A DNA stretch of 64,000 nucleotides. Origin: Gaetbulibacter saemankumensis DSM 17032 (GTDB taxonomy: Bacteria; Bacteroidota; Bacteroidia; Flavobacteriales; Flavobacteriaceae). Positions 6,587-13,872 of the stretch are shown here, piece after piece. The position numbers and the translations under genes are program-made. Position 1 is the stretch's first letter. The number at the start of each line of letters is the position of its first letter. The stretch is from contig NZ_AUDV01000007.1 in NCBI RefSeq assembly GCF_000425645.1, positions 186,001 to 250,000 on the forward strand, given 5' to 3'. A model generated the notes under the pieces. It saw only the letters and a program-made list of their open reading frames with translations, ran no database searches and had not been told where the DNA came from.

Positions 6587-9274
6587 TTATTCGTAAATAG
6601 CTTTAAAATTCCAATCATCTGTACTAGTTACTTCATAAACAGAACGCTCTAGTAAATCATTAGCAATTGAAGGGTCATACTCATTTGATTTAGCAAAAGT
6701 CATCCCAGCTTTAGTCCCTTTTGTTATAAAGCTACTTCCTAAAATTAAGCTTATTTTGCCAAAGTCACCGAAGAAGTATTCCTCCAAAAGCGGTATGACT
6801 TTGTCATTAAAAGTATTTTTTAATTCGTCTTCTGTTGCAATATTTAAAAAATATGAATGACCAATTTTGTGGTCTTTATCAATAAGTTTTTCTATTCTAT
6901 TATTGATGGTTTCTAAAATTTTAACAACATTGATATCCTCAATCATACCTTTAGTGCTTTTTAATTTCCCTTCCGTTAAAATTAAATTGGGTTTTGGAGG
7001 CATTTCTCTAAATGAAAAACGTCTTCTAAGGGCTGTATCTAATGCTTCTATACTTCTGTCAGCTGTATTCATAGTTCCAATAATGAAAACGTTATTAGGT
7101 ACCTTAAATTCAGTTTTAGAGTAAGGTAATGTCACGCTTAGTTCTTCATCACTATTAGCTCTTTTATCTTTTTCTATTAACGTTATTAGCTCCCCAAATA
7201 TAGAAGACACGTTACCTCGATTTATTTCGTCAACAATTAAAACAAAGTTTTTAGGGTTTTTGGGTAACTTTAGTGTATCAACTTTCTTTTCTTTAACAAA
7301 AAAATCTTGTTTAATTTCCTTTTTTTCAAGTTTATAAATGGTCTGTTGGGATAGATTTTTATTATAAATCTCTTTAGCTGAAATCTTTTTATTAGTAAAA
7401 ACCCATTCTACTTGTCTAAAGTGTTTATAATCTAAATTATTGGTAAAAGGTGATTCTTCCCTAAATTCATAGTTCCCAACTACTTTACCAATAGCTCTTA
7501 TATAGTGGTTACCATTAGATATCACTACGTAATTACCAATTTTTAAATAATTACTAAATAAATTCATTGCTTGTATAGGAAATGGTTCCAGATTGTTTTC
7601 TTGTCCAAAAGTTCTCAATTCCTTTTCGTCCTTTCCAGTAAAATTCAGACCATTTCCAAACCCCAGTGTAATACAATTATTATCTACGCAATAATCAAAT
7701 ATTTCATTGTCATCTTCAATTAGTGTATTTCCCAATGACATTTTATAAAAGTGAGCTTTTTCATATTCCTCTGGAGATAAAGAAATAAGTGAATCTGAAT
7801 CTATAGAGACAGCATTTAAACTATCATTAGCCAATCGACATATTTTTTTAAAAACACCTTCTTGTACTTCATACTTTAAATAAGTGTCTCCATCCGATGG
7901 TTCTACAGGTTTAATACCTTCAATAAAATCTTCGTAGCTAAATGATTGATGAAAAGTGGTAAATCCTATCTGACCTATATCTTCATTATCATTATTAAGT
8001 AACAATAATTTAAAACGGTCCTTTAGTTTATCCCTATTATCTTTATTTGCCTGATAAAATTTTGGGTCAACTATTTTTATTGCTTCATTAATGGTATGAT
8101 ATGTTTTTCCTGTCCCAGGAGGCCCAAAAAATATTTGATTTAAATCTATTTTTTTATCCATGCCTATTGTTATTGCGGTTTCTCTTTCTGTTGAGGAATT
8201 TTGTTCTGTAATCCATGCTTTAATGTTTTGTAGCTTATTGCTTATATTAGGGTTTAAGTCAATAGCTTCATCTAAAATATTTAATACAGTTTCAGGTTTT
8301 TTGAGATAGCTAAACCCTACTTGACCTACACGACTCAAGCCTTCTAAATACCCTTTGTCTTTTATGTTGTCTATTTTGTTTGGCAATACTACACTTAAGT
8401 TTTTATCAGCAATGAGGTTATATGATTCTCTTTCATTAATATCCACCCAGTCTTTAAGAACTTCTGTTTTACCATAAAAACCAACTATTTTCCCTTGAGA
8501 GTAAAATATAAAAAGGTTGTTGTTACCTGATACTTTAGGTGCATTTGTGAACTTGACAAAGCCAAGTAATTTGTCTCCTTCATTTCTTGGATTTTCAAAA
8601 TCAAAATTCCAGCTTTCATGTGGTATGTTGTCACCACCAACCCAAGCATGACCACTCATATCTTCACTAACTTCTTTCCAATCTTTACTATTCCAAGTGA
8701 TGTTGGCAACTATAATTTTAAAAGGATTTGAAATTTTAGCTTCACTTTTCTTTTTTAGAGTATTGCTTAATATTTTTTCAAATTTTTCATCGGGAATTTC
8801 AAATTTATCCTTTAGGTTCAACTTCTGGATAATATTGTCAATTTTAGGTTTTTGAGTTGTTAGGAACTCATCTAAACTCTCTATTGGTTCTTTTGAATTA
8901 TATTTTTTAAAGAAATGCTTGTCGTTTACTTTTTCAAAACCCCCAATTGTATTTACAATGCTATTATAACATGCTATTATTTGTTCGTTTTTTTCTTTTT
9001 TGAATATAATTTCGAGTCTACATTTGGTTTTTCCATCCCCATCAAACTCTACAATAAATGAAATACTTCTTGTAGAGTGATTGCCAGCAGTTCTATTTAC
9101 AAAACCTACAGCTATATATTTGTCAGTACCCTGAAACCAATAGCCATCATCTAATCGGTTGCTAGTGTTTTGCTGACGTAACCAAAATTTAAGATTAGAA
9201 TTAGACGACCGCTTTTGGATTAAATAATTCAATATTTCGTCACTCAAATCTATAGAGCTATCTATTTGTTTCAT
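6587..9274 (-). CDS. mcrB: McrB-type AAA+ ATPase/GTPase with N-terminal sensor region and inserted domain
   Basis: This 895-residue protein is the motor of the McrBC system. The AAA+ motifs are FFGPPGTGKT (Walker A, residues about 382-391), LIVDEINRG (Walker B, about 677-685) and the McrB signature GTMNTADRS. The gap between Walker A and B is close to 290 residues against roughly 70 in Escherichia coli McrB. The extra segment (about 490-660) looks like a small EVE-like domain, a fold that reads modified bases. The first 370 residues hold at least one further putative DNA-recognition region (WNSKDW...HAWVGGDN near 195-215). It heads the operon mcrB-mcrC-208 aa-nuclease. The EVE assignment is by eye. 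Confidence 0.88.
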   Translation of the reverse strand: MKQIDSSIDLSDEILNYLIQKRSSNSNLKFWLRQQNTSNRLDDGYWFQGTDKYIAVGFVNRTAGNHSTRSISFIVEFDGDGKTKCRLEIIFKKEKNEQIIACYNSIVNTIGGFEKVNDKHFFKKYNSKEPIESLDEFLTTQKPKIDNIIQKLNLKDKFEIPDEKFEKILSNTLKKKSEAKISNPFKIIVANITWNSKDWKEVSEDMSGHAWVGGDNIPHESWNFDFENPRNEGDKLLGFVKFTNAPKVSGNNNLFIFYSQGKIVGFYGKTEVLKDWVDINERESYNLIADKNLSVVLPNKIDNIKDKGYLEGLSRVGQVGFSYLKKPETVLNILDEAIDLNPNISNKLQNIKAWITEQNSSTERETAITIGMDKKIDLNQIFFGPPGTGKTYHTINEAIKIVDPKFYQANKDNRDKLKDRFKLLLLNNDNEDIGQIGFTTFHQSFSYEDFIEGIKPVEPSDGDTYLKYEVQEGVFKKICRLANDSLNAVSIDSDSLISLSPEEYEKAHFYKMSLGNTLIEDDNEIFDYCVDNNCITLGFGNGLNFTGKDEKELRTFGQENNLEPFPIQAMNLFSNYLKIGNYVVISNGNHYIRAIGKVVGNYEFREESPFTNNLDYKHFRQVEWVFTNKKISAKEIYNKNLSQQTIYKLEKKEIKQDFFVKEKKVDTLKLPKNPKNFVLIVDEINRGNVSSIFGELITLIEKDKRANSDEELSVTLPYSKTEFKVPNNVFIIGTMNTADRSIEALDTALRRRFSFREMPPKPNLILTEGKLKSTKGMIEDINVVKILETINNRIEKLIDKDHKIGHSYFLNIATEDELKNTFNDKVIPLLEEYFFGDFGKISLILGSSFITKGTKAGMTFAKSNEYDPSIANDLLERSVYEVTSTDDWNFKAIYE

Positions 9275-9293
9275 TTAATTATTAATTAAATTT

Positions 9294-9506
9294 TTATAAT
9301 ATAATGTTAGTGAGTATCGAAAGCTCTTCTAGAGTTTTAATACCTTTAATAAGTTCAGTTTGAAAAAGAATTGTGTAAACATCATAATGAGAGGCGGGAT
9401 TAAGCATGTGAGAACGCATAATGTCAAGGTCTTGTATTTCTAAGTCTTCAGATAAATTTGAACTTTTTGGTTTAAAATTTAAGAGAGGGTTTAATGCTAA
9501 TTTAAG
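9294..9506 (-). pseudogene. open reading-frame fragment upstream of mcrB
   Basis: A minus-strand frame open for 70 codons, ending 19 bases before the mcrB start. It reads as real protein (including MLNPASHYDVYT and a charged C-terminal helix) but has no start codon near its beginning; the first ATG is at 9419, leaving only 41 residues. It is probably the C-terminal remnant of a gene that once preceded mcrB and was truncated when the neighbouring serine-recombinase module arrived. Family not recognised. Confidence 0.4.
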
Positions 9507-9672
9507 CTAAATTTTTGATATTGTTTTTTTTCTGTCGTTTAATGTTTTGATTAATGATTTTGCATTGTGTTCTCTGTTCATTGTAATGATTTTTAAGGTT
9601 AAAATTATAATCTTTTTTCTCACTTAAAAATCAACCTATAAAAGTTCACTTTTTGCTGACGTTAAACAATAG
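9507..9672. other. intergenic region between recombinase and mcrB fragment
   Basis: AT-rich bases between the end of the serine recombinase and the coding fragment. It should contain the promoter of the mcrB operon, unless the operon is read from the recombinase. I see no clear TAnnTTTG element and no strong hairpin. Confidence 0.4.
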
Positions 9673-10392
9673 TTAATCCTCACATTTTTTAAAAAGTCTT
9701 TGAACTTGGATAGGATTAAATTTCTTGCCCCTCCTAGTGGTATACTGTAGTTTATTTAATTTATCAGCAATGGCTTGGAAAGTCATACCTTCTTTCCGAG
9801 CTGAGCAGATAATATCCATGGCTTGAATATTGTTTTTATTTGTACGGGCATTTTCCTTGATTTTTTCAACGCCAAGTTTTTGAAATTCCCCAAAACCATT
9901 TGGATTGCCAAGTCTAATTTCACCATTAATAGGAGTCATGGTTGAACCATCCTTATTAGTGTAGATACCTTTTTCAATTTTCTCTTTTTTAACCTTTAAA
10001 GCGTCTTTAATGCGCTTAGAAATGACCTCAGCTTCATGTTCTGCTATTACTGAAAGTAGCTGGATAGTTAATTTGTTTGCATTGGGGTTGTCACAGCATA
10101 TAAAATCAACACCACCGTTAAATAGGGCAGAGGTAAATTCTACGTCACGAGCTAAACGGTCTAGCTTGGCTACTATAAGGGTTGCTTTGGAGGATTTAGC
10201 AAGTTCGATAGCTTTATAAATCTCAACACGTTTCTTTTTTCTGGTTCCAGTTTCAACTTCGGTAAATTCGCCAATTAGATTACCGTTTTCCTTTATATGA
10301 TATGCAACAGCATTTTTCTGAGCTTGTAACCCAAGACCCGAACTTCCCTGTTTTTGGGTTGAGACCCTATAATATGCAACGTACTTTTTCAT
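9673..10392 (-). CDS. serine recombinase (resolvase/invertase family), 239 residues
   Basis: The N-terminal catalytic domain begins YVAYYRVSTQKQ, with Arg9 and the nucleophile Ser11, and includes the conserved AKLDRLARD segment. A short HTH-type DNA-binding region occupies the C-terminus (about residues 185-235). This is the small-resolvase plan, used for inversion or resolution of short DNA segments or for insertion of small elements. Its ATG overlaps the stop of the upstream 105-residue gene (TAATG), so the two are translated together. It lies in the middle of the island and is separate from the tyrosine integrase at the end, so it may mark an element nested in the island. Confidence 0.88.
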   Translation of the reverse strand: MKKYVAYYRVSTQKQGSSGLGLQAQKNAVAYHIKENGNLIGEFTEVETGTRKKKRVEIYKAIELAKSSKATLIVAKLDRLARDVEFTSALFNGGVDFICCDNPNANKLTIQLLSVIAEHEAEVISKRIKDALKVKKEKIEKGIYTNKDGSTMTPINGEIRLGNPNGFGEFQKLGVEKIKENARTNKNNIQAMDIICSARKEGMTFQAIADKLNKLQYTTRRGKKFNPIQVQRLFKKCED

Positions 10393-10709
10393 TAACCAGC
10401 ATATTTACCTTCTACATAGTCTATAATATCAACAAGCATGTCACAATAAACACCGTCACAAGATTTTTCAACCTCAGCTTTTTTATTAATAAACGATACC
10501 TTGTATTCGTCAAGCCTTGTTAGTTTCACTTTAACCCAGCTTTTAAATGTTGAACCATTTACTTTAAAAGTAACACCTCCTTGAAAATCTTTTGACTCAG
10601 GTAAAGCTACATAGTTCTTTGCTCCCCATGCAAAAAGAGCAGACCTATCAATACACTTAATTTGATTTAAAATGATTTGTGCGATTTGAATTGAAGTGTT
10701 GGATTTCAT
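10392..10709 (-). CDS. hypothetical protein coupled to the serine recombinase, 105 residues
   Basis: A small soluble protein that overlaps the recombinase start by one base. No known family recognised. It could be an accessory DNA-binding or regulatory protein for the recombinase, but only the coupling supports this. A long inverted repeat lies 37 bases upstream of its start, between it and the divergent gene at 10806. Confidence 0.6.
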   Translation of the reverse strand: MKSNTSIQIAQIILNQIKCIDRSALFAWGAKNYVALPESKDFQGGVTFKVNGSTFKSWVKVKLTRLDEYKVSFINKKAEVEKSCDGVYCDMLVDIIDYVEGKYAG

Positions 10710-10744
10710 GGTGTTAAATTTATATAATCAAAGATGAAATATTT

Positions 10745-10782
10745 TATAACAAATTGCAAACGTTAGTTAGCAATTTGTTATA
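10745..10782. promoter_or_regulatory. 13-base inverted repeat between divergent genes, candidate operator
   Basis: TATAACAAATTGC (10745-10757) and its perfect reverse complement GCAATTTGTTATA (10770-10782) are separated by 12 bases. The right arm overlaps a TATATTTG element (10779-10786), and a TTG (10754-10756) lies in the left arm, so a bound protein would cover the plus-strand promoter and probably the minus-strand one too. The arm centres lie about 25 bases apart, fitting a dimer or two dimers on one DNA face. Confidence 0.65.
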
Positions 10783-10786
10783 TTTG
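10754..10786 (+). promoter_or_regulatory. candidate promoter of the 82-residue membrane protein
   Basis: TTG at 10754-10756 and TATATTTG at 10779-10786, 22 bases apart, matching the Bacteroidetes TTG/TAnnTTTG pattern. The start codon follows 20 bases later. Confidence 0.5.
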
Positions 10787-10805
10787 TAATATAAAGTTTA
10801 AAGTC

Positions 10806-11054
10806 ATGGAAAGTCACAGTAAAAACATAGAGTATTTATGGAGACCAAATGATGAAAGTGTAGGAACTCGTGCTAAATATGATTTGGAGGCTGCCCATTG
10901 GTATCGTTCTTTTAAAAGTGCTGAATTGCAAAATAGGCCAATTTCAATAAGAGCAGACCTGAATGTAATAGGTTTGTTTGTTCAGTTGGTTTTTACATTT
11001 CTTGTATTGATTGTCGCTTTGGTGATAGACTTCGTAAAATGGTTGAGGTCTTAG
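10806..11054 (+). CDS. small membrane protein, 82 residues
   Basis: A hydrophilic N-terminal half (about 50 residues) is followed by one hydrophobic segment (VIGLFVQLVFTFLVLIVALV, about residues 54-73) and a short basic tail, so it is likely a single-pass inner-membrane protein with its N-terminus in the cytoplasm. It is divergent from the recombinase pair and shares the inverted-repeat operator with it. No family recognised. Confidence 0.6.
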   Translation: MESHSKNIEYLWRPNDESVGTRAKYDLEAAHWYRSFKSAELQNRPISIRADLNVIGLFVQLVFTFLVLIVALVIDFVKWLRS

Positions 11055-11276
11055 GAGTTATTTCTAGGACATTAAGTTCTTCAAATTAAGGTGAAGGTTA
11101 AGAATTGTTTCATGCTGATAAATTCAATCAACTTTATTACAGTTTACTGTATAAATGTAATTTATTGTATGGATTTATTTAAAAAGTCTTGTTTTTAATA
11201 TAACTATATCGATAATTACATTTAAAAGTTTAACTAAAACTAATCAAACTTATTTTATTAGTATTTAGGTAAGCTT

Positions 11277-12305
11277 CTAATCTAAAATAAGTTTCTTAAC
11301 TTCAATTTTATTGGAGGATGAATTGTAAATACTTATAAAATAAAGACCAGTTGCCCAATTAGATATGTCAATATAAAATTGTTGTTCACTGATTTCCGAT
11401 TGAAACATTGATTGACCTAATGAATTAGTTATTTCAATTGAATAACCAGGAATTGAATTAATATTGCCGTTATCAATTGTAATTTGGTTTTTTGCTGGAT
11501 TTGGGTAAACTTTGAAGGTGTGATTATAGGAAATTGGATTATAACTTAAAGTAGTTGTGTTAATATACAATGTGTCTGTTACAGTAATAGTTTGGTAACA
11601 TGTTCCTTCATAAAATAATTCTTTGATTTCTTCGGCAAGTAAAACTCGATTATAAATTCTAAGGTTGTCAAAAGAACCATTAAAGTATCTGGTATTTAAA
11701 TATGGTTTACCGAAGTAAGTGTAAATTGGCATATGACTACCGAGGATAGGTGTTAAATTCTGTTCATTTATAAGAACATTATCAAGGTATAATTTTATTT
11801 TATCCTGTGTGTCATATGTCAGTGTTAAATGGTACCATTTATTTAAAATCAATGGAGAGGTGTCATTATGACTAACACTTTGGTTGTTTTCAAAAATGTA
11901 AAATATTCCACCTTCTGAAAAGGAAGAAATTCCTGTGTGTGTTTGCAATGCATCTAAGCTATATCCAAAGCCATTGTCTTGAACATTAGAATGATATAAC
12001 ATTACTTGTGCGTCATGATTGTTAGTTTTAAACCAAAAGGAATAGCTTCCAACATCTATAGGAATTATATTTGGAAAGGTAATAAAATCACTACTACCAT
12101 TAAAGCTGTAGGCAGAATTTTCATTACCAAATCTATCTGTTGTTAGAGTTACACCATCAGGGGTTCCATCATAGCCATTCCCGCTTTCGTCATTTATATT
12201 GCCATTTATTGGATAATATGCTATTAATCCATCATGTGAAATTTGAGCGTTAACACTAAATACTATTAAGGCTGCAATAATTATTGAAGTTAGTTTGTGT
12301 TTCAT
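11277..12305 (-). CDS. secreted LamG-domain protein with type IX sorting domain
   Basis: A signal peptide (residues 1-20, ending VNAQ) leads into a LamG/concanavalin-A-like domain (about 25-215; start GLIAYYPINGNINDESGNG, with a WYHLTLTYD strand and a DNLRIYNR end motif). The last 75 residues are a type A sorting domain of the type IX secretion system (KVYPNPAKNQITI ... GLYFISI). It should be exported, moved across the outer membrane and attached to the cell surface, where the LamG domain may bind glycans or proteins. It has no enzymatic domain. The gene stands alone in the island and is likely cargo. Confidence 0.85.
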   Translation of the reverse strand: MKHKLTSIIIAALIVFSVNAQISHDGLIAYYPINGNINDESGNGYDGTPDGVTLTTDRFGNENSAYSFNGSSDFITFPNIIPIDVGSYSFWFKTNNHDAQVMLYHSNVQDNGFGYSLDALQTHTGISSFSEGGIFYIFENNQSVSHNDTSPLILNKWYHLTLTYDTQDKIKLYLDNVLINEQNLTPILGSHMPIYTYFGKPYLNTRYFNGSFDNLRIYNRVLLAEEIKELFYEGTCYQTITVTDTLYINTTTLSYNPISYNHTFKVYPNPAKNQITIDNGNINSIPGYSIEITNSLGQSMFQSEISEQQFYIDISNWATGLYFISIYNSSSNKIEVKKLILD

Positions 12306-12504
12306 TATTGTAAGTTTTTATAACAATATTATACATATGTACGGCTTAAAAAGAATTCAGTTAGTTAACGTATTATTTTTTTAAATAATCGTTATTCTTA
12401 AATAAGAATAAGTTTTTAACCATTTATTTATCAAATATACGTAAACTAATTCTTAGGTTGTAGGTGATTTGTAATCAATATTTTATATTTATATATTTAT
12501 AGTC
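12306..12504. other. intergenic region with a strong hairpin
   Basis: AT-rich. It includes a nine-base perfect hairpin TTATTCTTA/TAAGAATAA (12392-12411) followed by five T on the plus strand. No intact plus-strand gene ends before it, so it may be a leftover terminator. Confidence 0.45.
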
Positions 12505-12633
12505 ATGAAAATATTAATTGGAATAAGTTAAATCATTTTTCTGTGCTTTTCCTCATGCGATTCAAGTGAGAATAGCGATGGTTCAAATGGAGACCAAATT
12601 TTAGGTGAATGGGGTAATTTGATTTTTTTCTAA
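12505..12633 (+). pseudogene. remnant of a small lipoprotein gene
   Basis: The frame starts MKILIGIS, is stopped by TAA at 12529-12531, and then continues in the same frame through IIFLCFSSCDSSE, a lipobox with its cysteine, to ILGEWGNLIFF and a stop at 12631. The end resembles the start of lipocalin-like lipoproteins (ILGEW). The rest of the gene is missing. Both the internal stop and the truncation mark it as decayed. Confidence 0.6.
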
Positions 12634-12648
12634 TCGATTATCCATGGA

Positions 12649-13116
12649 TTAATTTTTTTGAAATTGATTTAATTCTTGAAACGCATTAATAAAAATAGGA
12701 AGCTTAGAAGGTATGATTCCTAAACTTACAGAATCTAAATTTTGAGGCGTTAGGATAAAGCAGGTTGAAACCTCATTGTTCTCTATAATAATGATATTTT
12801 GGTTTCCAATGCTGCCTTTTCGGAAATGAATTTTATCTTCAATTAAACCAATAACTTGGTTGATTTTATATTTCCTATCTAACTTTAAATTAAGTTTTTG
12901 TTCGTCTCCATTTTGAATGAATTTGAAATCATCCTTTTCTTGTTCATGGAAATCTAAAAGTACCTCAATATTATTTGCTTTTTTTAATGTTTCAATAAGT
13001 TCAAATAGGGCGAAAGAGGTAAAATAGTTGCAACTTACATAAATTTTAGAGGCTTCTGAAATCAGATTTTTTAGTTCCTCAATAAGCAGAGTATCTTGAT
13101 TGTTAATTAATTTCAT
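12649..13116 (-). CDS. phospholipase-D-like protein, 155 residues (tentative)
   Basis: The pattern of a helix (LIEELKNLISEASKIYVSCNYFT), a strand (IEVLLDF), a HFRKG segment near residue 97 and a LTPQNLDSVSLG segment near 122 resembles a single PLD-type half with its H-x-K and (S/T)xN elements, as found in the N-terminal domains of some helicases and nucleases. The key motif is not perfect, so catalytic ability is doubtful. It is a single gene; its partner, if any, is not evident. It may be an effector or a fragment of a larger helicase. Confidence 0.45.
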   Translation of the reverse strand: MKLINNQDTLLIEELKNLISEASKIYVSCNYFTSFALFELIETLKKANNIEVLLDFHEQEKDDFKFIQNGDEQKLNLKLDRKYKINQVIGLIEDKIHFRKGSIGNQNIIIIENNEVSTCFILTPQNLDSVSLGIIPSKLPIFINAFQELNQFQKN

Positions 13117-13424
13117 TTATTGGTTGGTTAGCAATTAATAATCAAATCACACGGCACTAAAATACCGCACCAGTATAAGGCTTCTAAGTTAGTTTAATCA
13201 CTATTCAGTTAAAAACGGTAAACCGTAATTATAGTTTTAACAGAACTCTAAACCTTACATCTTTGGATTTAGTTATTGTGTGAAATTTCAGAAACTAAAT
13301 ATAAAATATTAATCTTAAAAATAGATTAGTTTTCGAACCTAAATAGCAATGAAAATTGTATTTATACTGTAAATTATAACAGTACTATTCGTTTGAAATA
13401 TTAAAAGCTTTAGTTCTAGAGTTA
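13117..13424. other. intergenic region, no gene seen
   Basis: AT-rich, with only a short palindrome (ACGGTAAACCGT, about 13215). I see nothing coding on either strand. Confidence 0.5.
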
Positions 13425-13586
13425 TTATATTTTTTTAAAGTATTCACGTTCAATTAAATTTCTAACAACTTCACTGGCATTACTTCCGTGTTTATCATTT
13501 CTAGCTAATTCTTTTAAATGTTCTTTCTCTTTTTTACTTATTCGAATAAGTAAGACTTCATCTTTTGATGGATTTGGTAGTTTCAT
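13425..13586 (-). CDS. ribbon-helix-helix protein, 53 residues
   Basis: An ATG-started minus-strand frame of 53 codons. The strand VLLIRISKKEKEHL is followed by two helices (KELARND, SNASEVVRNLIEREY), the pattern of CopG/Arc-type DNA-binding proteins. Such proteins act as plasmid or element repressors, antitoxins or mobilisation accessory factors. The neighbours (a primase-like gene, and an intergenic stretch with repeats just upstream) favour a role in control or transfer of the island. No toxin gene is adjacent. Confidence 0.65.
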   Translation of the reverse strand: MKLPNPSKDEVLLIRISKKEKEHLKELARNDKHGSNASEVVRNLIEREYFKKI

Positions 13587-13872
13587 AGTTTACTCTTTTT
13601 TAATATAAATATCAAAAAAAAATAAAATACCCAAAAGGAGTTTTATAGTACTATTATGGTATCAGTATAGCACGTTAAAACGTGTATTTACATTAAGGAA
13701 TAGTGCGTTTTTTGAATTGTATGGTGACTTTAGGAGGGAGGTGTCTTTAAAATAATTATGAAATTTATATCAAAAATCCTACGCCACCCCCGTATCGAAC
13801 CTTATATTTAAGGTGAAAAATTAATTGTATATACGATGGAGAGGGATGTCTCTAAAAATTTTTTTAAAAATT
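13587..13872. other. intergenic region with small repeats, possible replication or transfer site
   Basis: It holds a hairpin CACGTT-AA-AACGTG (13671-13684) and two related blocks, GGAGGGAGGTGTCTTTAAAA near 13733 and GGAGAGGGATGTCTCTAAAA near 13837. It lies between the ribbon-helix-helix gene and the primase-like gene, a usual place for an origin of replication or transfer. That role is a guess from position. Confidence 0.35.
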
